Shown here in pieces: positions 55,187 to 64,000 of a stretch of 64,000 bases of DNA (the stretch's first letter is position 1; each line of letters begins with the position of its first letter). This DNA is from Diphasiastrum complanatum (lineage: Eukaryota > Streptophyta > Lycopodiopsida > Lycopodiales > Lycopodiaceae): assembly GCA_029204225.1 (NCBI GenBank), contig CM055102.1, positions 7,488,496 to 7,552,495 of the forward strand. Reading direction: 5' to 3'. The notes under the pieces are model-generated. The model had not been told where the DNA came from. It did no database searches and was given only the letters and a program-made list of their open reading frames with translations. A program made the translations under genes and the position numbers.

Positions 55187-55770
55187 TATGTGAAAAATTG
55201 GCTAAAATCTAGTTTGGTATTTTTTATGATAGAAGTTTGTAAGTGAATCTCACATATGTGGAGGATGTTCCCACGTGTGGAGAATTGTAAAGTAAATAAA
55301 AAATGTTTGATATAGGGGTCTCATAGAATTTCATAGTCAAGCATTTAGGTGTAGGATGTTGATAGGGTCAAATTTGGCATAGATGGCAAATTATCCATTT
55401 CCACTTGTAATGCCACTATTGAGCAAAAATAGAGTAGGAGGCCAAACTCGTGCCAATTAGAGTGTAGACAAGTGTAATGCTTTTGTTTGATGAAGTTTAA
55501 GAGGTCCAATAGGATTTAGAGGTGGAACCATAAGTGGTCCAATAGAATTTGAGGTTTGATTGAAAATGGTCCAATAGAATTTAGAGGTGCATGGATCAAT
55601 GGTCCAATAGGATTAAGAAGTGGCAAAGTGTGGTCCAATCATATTTAAGCATAGTGGTAGCTCGTGGATCTACTAGTATCGTTGTACTCCTCATTTGGAT
55701 CTAATTGATTTTGAGATTGAGTGGATTTGAGATTAAGTAATTTTCTAGCTTTCTTTCTCTACCCGAGAGC
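55187..55770 (+). repeat. LTR fragment with minisatellite
   Basis: It starts TGTGAAAAATTGGC and resembles copia LTRs in tone (CACATATGTGG, CCCACGTGTGG). It interrupts the transposase gene on one side and is truncated by copia I on the other. No partner copy recognised. Confidence 0.45.
55504..55650. repeat. Minisatellite, unit about 32 bp, five copies
   Basis: The core GGTCCAATAG(A/G)ATTTAGAGGT recurs near 55506, 55535, 55569, 55600 and 55633 with spacing of 30-34 bp, the last copies diverged. Confidence 0.85.
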
Positions 55771-57063
55771 TATTGATGATTTTCTCTCTCTACCCGAGGA
55801 GAGCAGCTTGTTTTTACTTAGATTACTTTTGGAACACTTCCCAAACAACTTCCCTTGTCTTTTACCTTTTACAATCAAGATATTCTTCCTTTTGATCATG
55901 CAAGCATCTCCATCAAACTCAACTTTAAAACTTTTAGTTAGCAATTGACTCACACTAAGTAAATTCTTGGTTATGGAAGGTATGAACAAAACATCCTTCA
56001 AATCAACATTCCTATTTTTAGAGAAAGAAATAGGAATTGTGCCAATCCCTTTGATTGCACACTCACCATCATTGGCCATGTAGAGTCACCCTCTTTTCAT
56101 CTCCATATGCCAACAAAGAAGTGAAGTACTCTTTGTGAAAAGTCATGTGTGAACTTGCTCTGCTATCAATCCACCATGGATCTAGATCTCCATCATTATC
56201 AAGCATACATGAAGACATCACAAAAGCATCATCACTTGAGTTTTGAACATCCAAACCATTTTCATGATGAGTAAGACTACCTTGCTTGTCTACTCGATCT
56301 CTCTTCTTCTTGTAGCACTCACTTGAAAAGTGTCCTTTGATGCCACAATAGAAGCATTTGCGCTTTGATCTATCTTTCTTTTTGCCATTTGAAGAAGCCT
56401 CCCCTTGATCTTGCCATTTAGACCACTTGCTTTTGCTTTTGCCCTTAATGAACATAGCCTCCTCTCCAACTTGAGATGTTGATGAAGATCCACCTCTTGC
56501 TTGAAGCCTATTCTTCATTGATCAAGATCTCTTGAAGATCAATCAAACTTGGCAAAGTTCTTTGAATGGCAAGACTTTGTAAAATGTTAGTATGAGAATC
56601 CAACAATCCATTAAGAATAACTTGAACAAGCTCTCCTTTCTTAATGCTCTTATCAATGCAAGCTAACTCAACATTCAAAGCCTTCACTCTCAAAACAAAA
56701 ATACTTGGACTCTCTTTTGCAAACATGAAAAGCTTTGTCTTCCGAGTTAGAGTCAACACTCTAAAGTAGACTTGGATTCATAAAGCTTCTTTAATGAATC
56801 CCAAACATCCTTTGATGAAGTACTCATACCAACTTCCTTGAGAAGTTGATTGGTTACATTCATCTTGATCTTTTGTAGGGCTCTTTTGGCCCTGTTGTCA
56901 TACCTCACTTGATCTTGTTGTGTGCTGGCCTGTCCTCCAAACCTACAACAATGTCCAAAACATCATTCATGTCAATAAGTGATTCCATCCTCACTTTCCA
57001 CAATGAATAGTTGATTGAGGTAATCCTATCATTGCCTTCCATGTATCCACTTGATGTAGCCAT
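55759..57063 (-). pseudogene. Copia I gag-protease, broken
   Basis: The gag start is at 57063 (MATSSGYMEGNDRITSINYS, LWKVRMESLIDMNDVLDIVV). A stop and frame change follow at about 56905. 56759-56508 has ELVQVILNGLLDSHTNILQS. 56518-56069 has a basic stretch, the CCHC knuckle CFYCGIKGHFSSEC and the protease site WWIDSRASSHMTFH, where the catalytic DSG reads DSR: Gly is lost. 56079-55759 holds the protease tail (LKDVLFIPSITKNLLSVSQL). Closest in the window to element E. Not functional. Confidence 0.85.
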
Positions 57064-57602
57064 GCTGCAATGATTTGGTTCTTCTCTTTCAACCTGTTCC
57101 AATGCACAAAGCACTCTTTTGAAATACAACAATTTTTTTCAAAAAGATATCACAAAGATATGGAATCTCTCAATCATCTTCAAGCACTTATATCTAGCAA
57201 ATCAACACATAGAATGTAGAGATCTTGACCTACCTATGATCTATCGTCAATATAATGAATCTTGCCACTTCTTTAGTTTGAAAAAAACTCTAATGAAGTT
57301 CAGTAATCTCACAAAATAGAGCTCCAATCAAAATTAGGGTTTTGACAAAATCACAAAAATTTGAATATTTCAAATTCTACATGCAATTACCTAAAACTTG
57401 ATATAGAATCTTGTAGCCTCAAGTGTGAAATTATAATTCCTCAAGTTCAATAACCTTAAATGAGTTTTGATCTACAAAAGATCCAATTGACATATGCAAG
57501 AAACACAATTTTTGGGTAGAAATCAATCTAGCATGCTCTAGCATTGATATCTTCACCAAATCCTTGATAGATGTGCTTGATCCTTTCATAACCTACAACA
57601 CA
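57064..57602. other. Leader of copia I, noncoding
   Basis: Between primer site and gag; partially matches the leader of element E (reverse complement of CTTTGTGATATCTTT-type text). No gene. Confidence 0.6.
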
Positions 57603-57615
57603 AGCTCTAATACCA
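57603..57615 (-). other. Primer-binding site of copia I
   Basis: The minus strand reads TGGTATTAGAGCT next to the LTR; one change from the tRNA-Met consensus. Confidence 0.75.
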
Positions 57616-58265
57616 TGTGAAGAATTTGGAATCAATCAAGATCCAAATCCATAATTATTAGTTTGATCTTTGCTTAGAAATAGATCACCTACCAATCTTG
57701 CCAATGTAGAAAAATCAATATCTACTTAAAGAAAGAGATGCAAACTCACTAAGAACCAGATGAAACATCAAACATAAGATATGATGAAGTTGTTTTCTAT
57801 ACAAAAATAGTAAGCTACTATATTTCACATGTGTGGATCCAAAATTAACATAAAATAAGCATTCTACATCGAAGATTGCAAGATATCACCAATATAGTGC
57901 ACCAATGGATAGATGAACCCAACAGAACCATGTATAAGCATGAATGAGATAAGAGAGAGAGAGAAAATATTCTCTTCCCACCAGTTACATCCTTTTATAA
58001 TAAGTCCAAACCCAAACTTTGGTTTTCCTCCACAATGAAAAACCCTACTATTATTGTGACTAGATTCAATGTCTCTGATACTCAATTTGAATCTACCAAT
58101 AACTCGTGATCTATAGTTTTCCACACTTTCCAAAAGTATTTCTTCAAATGATTTTAGACTAATAGAACTTTGAAAAGTCAAACTCTAAGTCTAATATAAA
58201 ATTGGCCTCAATTGCCATATAAACAAATGTAGCAAATTTGACTAAACTAGCTGAAATCTCTCACA
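57616..58265 (-). repeat. 5' LTR of copia I
   Basis: About 650 bp. The minus strand begins TGTGAGAGATTTCAGCTAGT, as in element E, and contains TATAAAAG (57992-57999, reversed). The ends are TG..CA. Confidence 0.85.
57992..57999 (-). promoter_or_regulatory. TATA box of copia I LTR
   Basis: TATAAAAG on the minus strand, at the same place as in the LTRs of element E. Confidence 0.5.
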
Positions 58266-59189
58266 ACACAAGGATTGAGACCAGGGTACAAGCAGCTCCA
58301 ACGATGGATGGAGATTTTTTTGTAAAGTCAAAACCTCCAAAGGTGTAGAAGCCACCTGTTGTGGCACAAAGGAGCCAAATTTAAAATTTGTTCCTCCTCC
58401 TCTTTGGGATTGTCCGACTTTGTACATATTCGACAACATAGAATCAAGTTCAAGCTATATCGCGTCAATGGTGTGGCACTACTTGACAACACTAATGACA
58501 CAACACAAATTATGTGTCATTGTTCTATTCTTCGAGCAACCTAAGGACATTACATTCTGATCCTCATAGACTACAAGTCATGACCTTATGACTTAGAATG
58601 GCAAATTTAATATTGCAAGCCTCATTATCACGTGTGAAAATTGGACTTGGCTATGCACTTAAGTTTTCTATAGGTATCCTTTGACAAGTCCTAGGTTGTT
58701 ATTAGGAGACATAACGCTTAAGCGAACAAGGGATACAAACATGTTGAGAGGTTATAGTGAGTGATTTGAATGCAGAAGGAATCTTTAAGAAGTTTGAACA
58801 TGAAGGCATGGTAGTTGGGCTTGACTATAGCAGCGTACAAAGATCCAAAAGCAAATAAAAAGTGAGGGTTGACAAATGCTAATTCAAGCTCTTCGGTGAT
58901 GTACTTCCTCGTTGGATGAAATAAGATGCAGAAGCAAATTATTTTGATCCCAATTGTCATAAGAATAGTGAAGATACTCACCATGTAATGATATACATAA
59001 GTATAGAAACCAAAATCCGGAAGTATATTGCAAGATTACAGTTGGCCTTGTCACAGACAAAGACTAGGGATTTAGACTTGTCTTGAGATTATACATTGAG
59101 AAATCTAGGACCACCATAAATCAACATCCTGCTTACTAGAGGTAATGACAATATGAACGATGGTCTCTTAGACTAGATTCCACATGGAT
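58266..59189. other. No firm gene; short open frame only
   Basis: A 66-codon minus frame (58439-58242) and an 88-codon minus frame (58984-58718) have no recognisable domain. No repeat structure was noticed. Confidence 0.35.
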
Positions 59190-59690
59190 TTCCAAGGAAT
59201 GGCTGGTCTCATCGTAGACAAGCTCGATGGATCGAACTACCATCTATGAAAATTTAAGATGAAAAATGTGCTAATGGCCAAGGAGTTGTATGGTGTTTTC
59301 ATAGGTGTCAAAGTTAGATCTAATGTAGTCAACACAACAATCTCTGGATGGAAGGTGAAGGATGGCAAAGCTTTTGCGCTGATCATCCTCAACATTTCAG
59401 ATACTCAAATCAGCCATGTATATAAAGCTCAAACAAAGTATGGGATATCATAAGCACATTGTATGATGTGAGGGACGTAACTTCCAAGTTACACCTCAAA
59501 AGAAATTTCTTCTCCCTCAGGATCTCTAATGGTGATTCACTATAGAGTTACATAAACCAATTCAAGAATCTCCTCACAGATGGTCATTGTCGGATCAGTC
59601 ATCAACGATTAAGACGTAGTGTGTATCAATTAAATAGCTTATTAAGTGCTATCTCCTTGGGCAACAATCTAAATACTACATAAATATAGC
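59190..59690 (+). pseudogene. Copia J gag N-terminal fragment
   Basis: The plus strand starts MAGLIVDKLDGSNYHL then a TGA/TAG-type break, KFKMKNVLMAKELYGVF, WKVKDGKAFALIILNISDTQ, and in other frames RNFFSLRISNGDSL and SYINQFKNLLTDG. These are successive blocks of copia gag. Several stops. It ends at about 59690 where gene K begins on the other strand. Closest to copia A-type gag. Confidence 0.65.
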
Positions 59691-59719
59691 AATTCTATGT
59701 TGGTATGTTGCGACATTGT

Positions 59720-61166
59720 TTAATTTTTATTATCATCCTCTTCAAGATTCAGACAGATGGTACTGTCATGAATGAATAATCTCCTTTCATATGGATCCAA
59801 AAATTCTAATTTTTTTTTTTTGCTCATATCAATATAACCCGAATAAAGGGCCATTGCAAATGATCTTTTTGTAGTCTCATTGGGAGTATAACCCAAATCC
59901 TTTTTCACAAAAATTATTTTATATGTTCCTATGGTGTACGTATGGCCTCCTAAAGAAACAGATAATGACTTGATGGCCATAATGATGGTGGTAGCATATG
60001 GATTAAAAGATGAATGATATATATAAATCTCATTATTTTGAAAGTTATTCAAATAATGAGATAGAGATACATCCTTTCTCCCGGCTGATACACCTCGGAG
60101 GCCTCCATGTCGCATACCAAATGCATCTATTTCAATAGCATCTTGTAAAGGAGTCAAGAAAATAAATTAGAATGTTACATAACAATGCAAACTCAAACCT
60201 CAACACAATGTTTGAATTAAAAAACTGCACAATATCGATACCAATATAATATCTACTTACCAGATCATCATCATCATATTCAACGATGTTTGTTTTGCTA
60301 ATGTCATGTCCTCCAAAGGCCTCCACATTGTCCGAGTAGATATACCGAGTCCTTGGGGGATACTTTTTCTGGAATTCCAAAAATTCTTCCTCTGTGGGCA
60401 AAGTTTTTTCATAGGCTTTCAATTTTTCAATTATGGCCTCCAATGCCTCATTGCCAGATTTCCAATTGTCATCTTTATCATAATCACTTTCAAGGTCATT
60501 ATATGTGTAATCAATAATGTCAGCAAATTTTGATAAATTTTGTGCAAAAATTGAGAGGATTTCATCCTCTCTCAAATTCAAAACATCTTCTATATCATTA
60601 AAAGAAATATAACTGCCATTATTTATAAAATATACGGGAAGATTGAGTAGAGTTAATGGATTAATAGGAGATGCAGATGAAAGAGAGTCAGAGAGGATTA
60701 TAGAACGAGGGAGAGTTTTCTGATAATCTGAAGCCATAGAAACTTCAGCTTCAACCCCTATATTAGTATCTATCTCATCTACATCATCTAGAGCAGATGC
60801 AGATGCTTCAATTATGGGAACAACAGAAGATCCAACAAACTCATCATCTGGAATTTCAATAGATATATAAAAGACAAACGCCATACCTTTAATTAGAAGG
60901 TGAATTTTTCTTTTGTGGATATCACAATATGTATTTCTCTTAAAAGTTTCATGCAGGTTTGCATACTTTCTATCATGTTTGTGTTTAGAGGACCGTTGAA
61001 AGTATACAAGGTCCTTAACAAGAGTACTAATATTCCGAGAAAAATTATCAAGAAGAGCAAGTAAATTATAACGATTCTCATAAACTAACCTATCGATATC
61101 AAAAGCTGCAAAAAAAATACTTGAAAAATACTCTAATTTCTTTGATGGAATGTCACTAGCATTCAA
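59720..61166 (-). CDS. Transposon accessory gene K, two overlapping frames
   Basis: A minus-strand frame of 344 codons (61166-60132) followed by one of 145 codons (60157-59720). The first has a helical N-terminus (LVYENRYNLLALLDNFSRNI), an acidic/serine-rich middle, and LPTEEEFLEFQKKYPPRTRY and a D-rich end. The second has FGMRHGGLRGVSAGRKDVSL, then SGYIDMSKKKKLEFLDPYER and LFIHDSTICLNLEEDDNK. A GTAAGT donor-like site lies at the end of the first frame and a TTTACAAG acceptor-like site near the start of the second (60260 and 60142), but the phases do not match simply. The C-terminus parallels gene L at 52926. The product is unknown; the paralogy suggests it travels with the transposon. Confidence 0.5.
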
Positions 61167-61189
61167 AAAATTCAGAAGTTTTTATTTCC

Positions 61190-62700
61190 TGAGGACTTTG
61201 AGGAACTAGCCATATTGATTCCGGTTGGGGACTTTTTGAAAAAGACGCGCGTTGATTCGTTATTCGGTTGGAAGAGGCTGATATCACTTCAGTGCACGTG
61301 AATGATTACGATCCAGGTGTCTAGAACAAGGCGCATGTTGATTCGATATTCCTTAAGAAGAGGCAGATATTGCATCAACGCACGAGAATGAGAAATAAGT
61401 GGATGTAAAATGAAGGTGCACGTCGATTCGATATTGCGAGAGAAGGCCAAAGAGCAAAATAACAATGGAGTTATGAAATAAAGATCACGAAATCTCAATA
61501 GTGGTGCCCATATTTATAGCCCTTTCCTGCTAATCACAGCCATACATTTGTCCACCAATCATTTATCCACCAATCAGAGAGATACACCATTGTACCTGCT
61601 CCACAATACCATAAAAAGTCTATCATTAGCATGTCCAAATAATCATAGGCATGTCCAAGTATTTATTACCAATATTTATGAATATTTATTAGTCAAATAG
61701 TCGTTAGCCATACTCCGTGCATCGGGATTAATAACATTCACGATGGTCATAATTGCTCTCTCCCTCGCCCTATTTAAGCACAAACAAGATGACACAAATT
61801 TTTTGCACAATAGTTCATTCAGAACTGATTCAAAAGGCGGATCATTTAGCCGATATCGATTAGGCACGCAAGAGTGGCTGAACTAGGAGGCGCTTCAACA
61901 AGGACGTGCACTGAACCAATATTGCACTACATTATGTATGATCAAAGCTTTCTTCGGTGGATTCAAAATACATACTAAAGCTACAAAGATACTACCGAAG
62001 CAAGCTTTGATCATTCACAGTGTCGTCCAATAAATTGACTGGAGGACACGTCAACTAGGGCCACTCTAATATCGGTTCAGCACGCCCGACCATTTTCCAG
62101 TTGTTTGGCGCACGTCGATTCGCTATTGGACCTGAACAAGGATGTTGAAATCTGAATTTTTTTTGAAAATAAAATATCAAAATTCTTTTGATATTTATGG
62201 CCTATCTAAGTTAATCGTAGGGCTACATTTGTCATGAAATCAATTGTAGTCTGGGTCAATGAAATGTCTTTTGATTATTGTAGCTATCCCATACTAGTTC
62301 ATGATTACCCTCATAATTAGCTTTATAGATCAATAATACGTGATGACAGAGGAAATTTATTAATGATTTGCTTTTGAATATTACAAAATATTTCAAAATT
62401 CTTGATCTCAGTAAATCGTGCATCGATATTTGCAACCACCACGATAACAATTATTAGGGATTTTGGCAATATATAATCAACTGCACGATGCTTAAAGAAG
62501 TTTGCTTTCAGTTTGTGATCATATGTATTCGTATGAGGTATCGGTTTAGCGCGTCCCACGAAACTGCTTAGCTTCCTCCCGCATGCCCATCTGCTATTGA
62601 CTGTTATCCAGACTTCCATCTCCGATATCGGTCGGTGCGTCCAACCTGCATTCTGATTTTTGGGACCTCTAAATGCACACGTTGATTCGATATTGGCTAC
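61190..62700. repeat. Region with recurring CACGTTGATTCGATATT motif
   Basis: The motif GCACGT(C/T)GATTCGATATTG or a near copy occurs at 61246, 61331, 61416, 62107 and 62674. Reverse-oriented relatives (ATATCGGTTCAGCACGC type) occur at 61905, 62068, 62538 and 62622. Otherwise noncoding. It resembles subterminal repeats of DNA transposons, but this is inference. Confidence 0.55.
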
Positions 62701-63240
62701 TAATGGCGCGCACGAAGCAAAATGCTTGTATCCATCCTAGAGGTATCCCAATTCAAGAAGGTTAGGGAAATCCACCACTGCCTCGTCCACCACCACCACC
62801 ACCTCCTAGGCCAAGGGGTAGACCAAGAGACCTGCCATGGTTGAAGGATATCTGCTATGGATATGCTATCTTAATGGTCTTGTACTTTTCTTGCTATTAG
62901 ATTTACTTCTATTGTAATTGCTGTTAATTTGGGATTTGGCACATGACACTGATGAACATTATATTTTATAGCTCATGTTTACGTGATCTCATTGCACATA
63001 TATGCATCTCAATGACCATATTGTTTTTGCGGATGCAGTGTGCTTCCCTTGGTGTTGAGAGGGTGTCTGATAGAGGAGTTAAGGAGTGCAATTCACAAAA
63101 TCAGTGGTTTGATGAGGTACGATCAATGGAAATCATCTTTTTTTTTTTTGAGATGATTTAAGATGATGATCTAACTAATGCATATATTATTGTTGTTTAC
63201 TTTCATCCAGGGAGATACCACTAGCATCCATTGAGGCAAC
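62701..63240 (+). other. Proline-rich coding scrap and spacer
   Basis: 62760-62880 on the plus strand reads a short Pro run (PPLPRPPPPPPPRPRGRPRD, then LPWLKDICYGYAIL). RPRGRPRD resembles an AT-hook-like basic motif. It is broken by stops on both sides and could be an exon or a gag C-terminus. The rest is A+T-rich with no gene. Confidence 0.3.
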
Positions 63241-63250
63241 AAGATTCCCA

Positions 63251-63448
63251 TTGCTCCCCTCCCTTGAGAAGATAAGCCTCAAGAGGAGAAGATTTAGTGC
63301 TCAAGGAGCCTTAATAACCCAAGAAAAGCCAAGATCCAAGAAGAGAAACTTCACATACCAAAACCCCAAAAGAGTCAAGAAGAGTGAGGGAGATTGGCTC
63401 ATCCACCTCGACCAAGGAGGCTTGGGACACATTGAAATCCATTTATGA
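63251..63448 (+). CDS. Small basic hypothetical protein, 65 aa
   Basis: Frame MLPSLEKISLKRRRFSAQGA and on, rich in Lys and Arg, ending LGHIEIHL. It could be the end of a gag-like or unknown transposon protein, as an LTR-like purine-poor sequence follows. Unrecognised; low confidence that it is translated. Confidence 0.25.
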   Translation: MLPSLEKISLKRRRFSAQGALITQEKPRSKKRNFTYQNPKRVKKSEGDWLIHLDQGGLGHIEIHL

Positions 63449-64000
63449 GCTACTTTTTCTTTACTATTTTTACTTGCCACTTCTCTAGAGGGCTAGGCAG
63501 CCTCCAGACATTATTCTGTGAGCTGGGTGAGTAATAAATCATAACTCGCCATCAGAGAATTTACTCACCCTGGAGCCTATTACTCACCAAACCCAATTTT
63601 TACACTTTTTCTTTGTCAACTTTACTCGCCATCAGAACAAAGTGATCAACAGGCTCAAGGACATCTTCTTGGTGACCGACGAGTTATAACTTATTACTCG
63701 CGCTCTGAGCCATAACTCATCATTCTCAATTTTCTTGCCATTTCTCTGATTCCCATCTTTTTCATTACTCGCTAGCTATTACTCGTCATCAGTTCCTCAT
63801 TACTCACCATCTTCACAGATTATTCTGGTCATCATTTTTAGCAAGTGGACAGCTCTACGAGCTATAACCTATTACTCGCACCTACTATTACTCATCCTGT
63901 ATAACTCGCCATCAGAGAGATTCTAGAATTTTTTTTTATCTTTTTACAATAAGAACCCATTTGTATTTTTCTGTATTTTATTTTTCTCAATTGCCTTTTG
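63449..64000. repeat. Motif-rich tail: ACTCGCCATCAGA repeats
   Basis: ACTCGCCATCAGA occurs at about 63543, 63622 and 63902, with relatives ACTCGTCATCAG (63781), TTACTCACCAT and TATTACTCGC. They are spaced irregularly and embedded in C/T-rich text. Perhaps part of an LTR running off the window. Confidence 0.55.

Larger units (their letters stand above)
50765..55187. mobile_element. Remnant DNA-transposon complex with CATTAG ends
   Basis: Two left-type ends (50765 and 51383) match the two arms of the foldback element at 7819-8528. To their right lie a gene fragment (minus), an accessory gene (plus) and a transposase-like gene (minus). No right-hand end was found: the complex is cut at about 55187 by an LTR. 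The limits and the unity of the complex are inferred. Confidence 0.45.
55759..58265 (-). mobile_element. Copia I: truncated relative of copia E, minus strand
   Basis: 5' LTR (57616-58265), primer site, leader, gag and protease on the minus strand. The element ends just after protease at about 55759; integrase, RT, RNase H and 3' LTR are missing. LTR and gag match element E. Confidence 0.85.

Noticed and set aside
55504-55650. Minisatellite considered as a CRISPR array
   Set aside because: Units are directly adjacent with no distinct spacers, and the context is a plant LTR.
60142-60260. Intron joining the two frames of gene K
   Set aside because: Donor and acceptor look good, but joining them gives a stop in the phase used, so the splice is noted as possible only.

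Overview
The window looks like an intergenic, repeat-dense stretch of a large plant nuclear genome. Almost every long reading frame belongs to a Ty1/copia-type LTR retrotransposon. Primer-binding sites match plant initiator tRNA-Met (TGGTATCAGAGC) and, once, tRNA-Asp (TGGCGCCGTTGCCGGGGA). There are many long (GA)n/(CT)n microsatellites, A+T-rich filler and small inverted-repeat DNA transposons. I saw no rRNA, tRNA, CRISPR array, bacterial operon or clearly intact host housekeeping gene. The exact plant cannot be named from the sequence.

Layout from left to right. 1-6211: copia A, minus strand and running off the left edge, with a gutted copia B nested in it (798-3051) and a small TIR element in its leader (4940-5317). 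6212-9535: copia C, plus strand, a gag-protease relic split by a 710-bp foldback element (7819-8528). 9541-16166: copia D, minus strand, apparently a chimera of two different copia families with unlike LTRs. 16167-21470: copia E, plus strand, complete at both LTRs, with intact gag-protease and a scrambled, degenerate pol. 22485-26708: element T, minus strand, with a gag-like protein only, a tRNA-Asp primer site and GA-rich LTRs. 28190-29075: internally deleted relative of A. 30981-32621: copia pieces, including a ~152-bp-arm hairpin and a head-to-head junction of two pol fragments. 32622-36286: element H, plus strand, an unrecognised gag-like protein riddled with stop codons, then a 3' LTR. 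36287-40464: 4.2 kb of noncoding DNA ending in a primer-binding site (LARD-like). 41941-42640: C-rich minisatellite and hairpin modules.

43096-50207: copia F, plus strand, the youngest element. It has one uninterrupted 1317-aa gag-pol frame, LTRs differing at about 4 of 655 positions, a perfect TGATT target duplication, and an unusual third LTR at its 3' end. It is inserted in an unrecognised reading frame (42718-43095 continuing at 50213-50632). 50765-55187: remnants of a DNA transposon with CATTAG ends, an accessory gene on the plus strand and, convergent to it, a degenerate multi-exon DDE-like transposase on the minus strand. 55190-58265: LTR fragment plus copia I (minus, relative of E). 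59190-61166: copia gag scrap J, then a second copy of the transposon accessory gene. 61240-62700: recurring ~20-bp motif in both orientations, possibly the subterminal region of that transposon. 62740-64000: Pro-rich fragment, a small basic ORF, and a motif-rich, possibly LTR-like tail.

How they work together: F is the only element that seems able to supply all copia functions. E, I, C and the A derivative keep cis signals but have broken pol and could move only with help in trans. The most unusual material is the 50.7-62.7 kb DNA-transposon complex and the permuted pol of element E.
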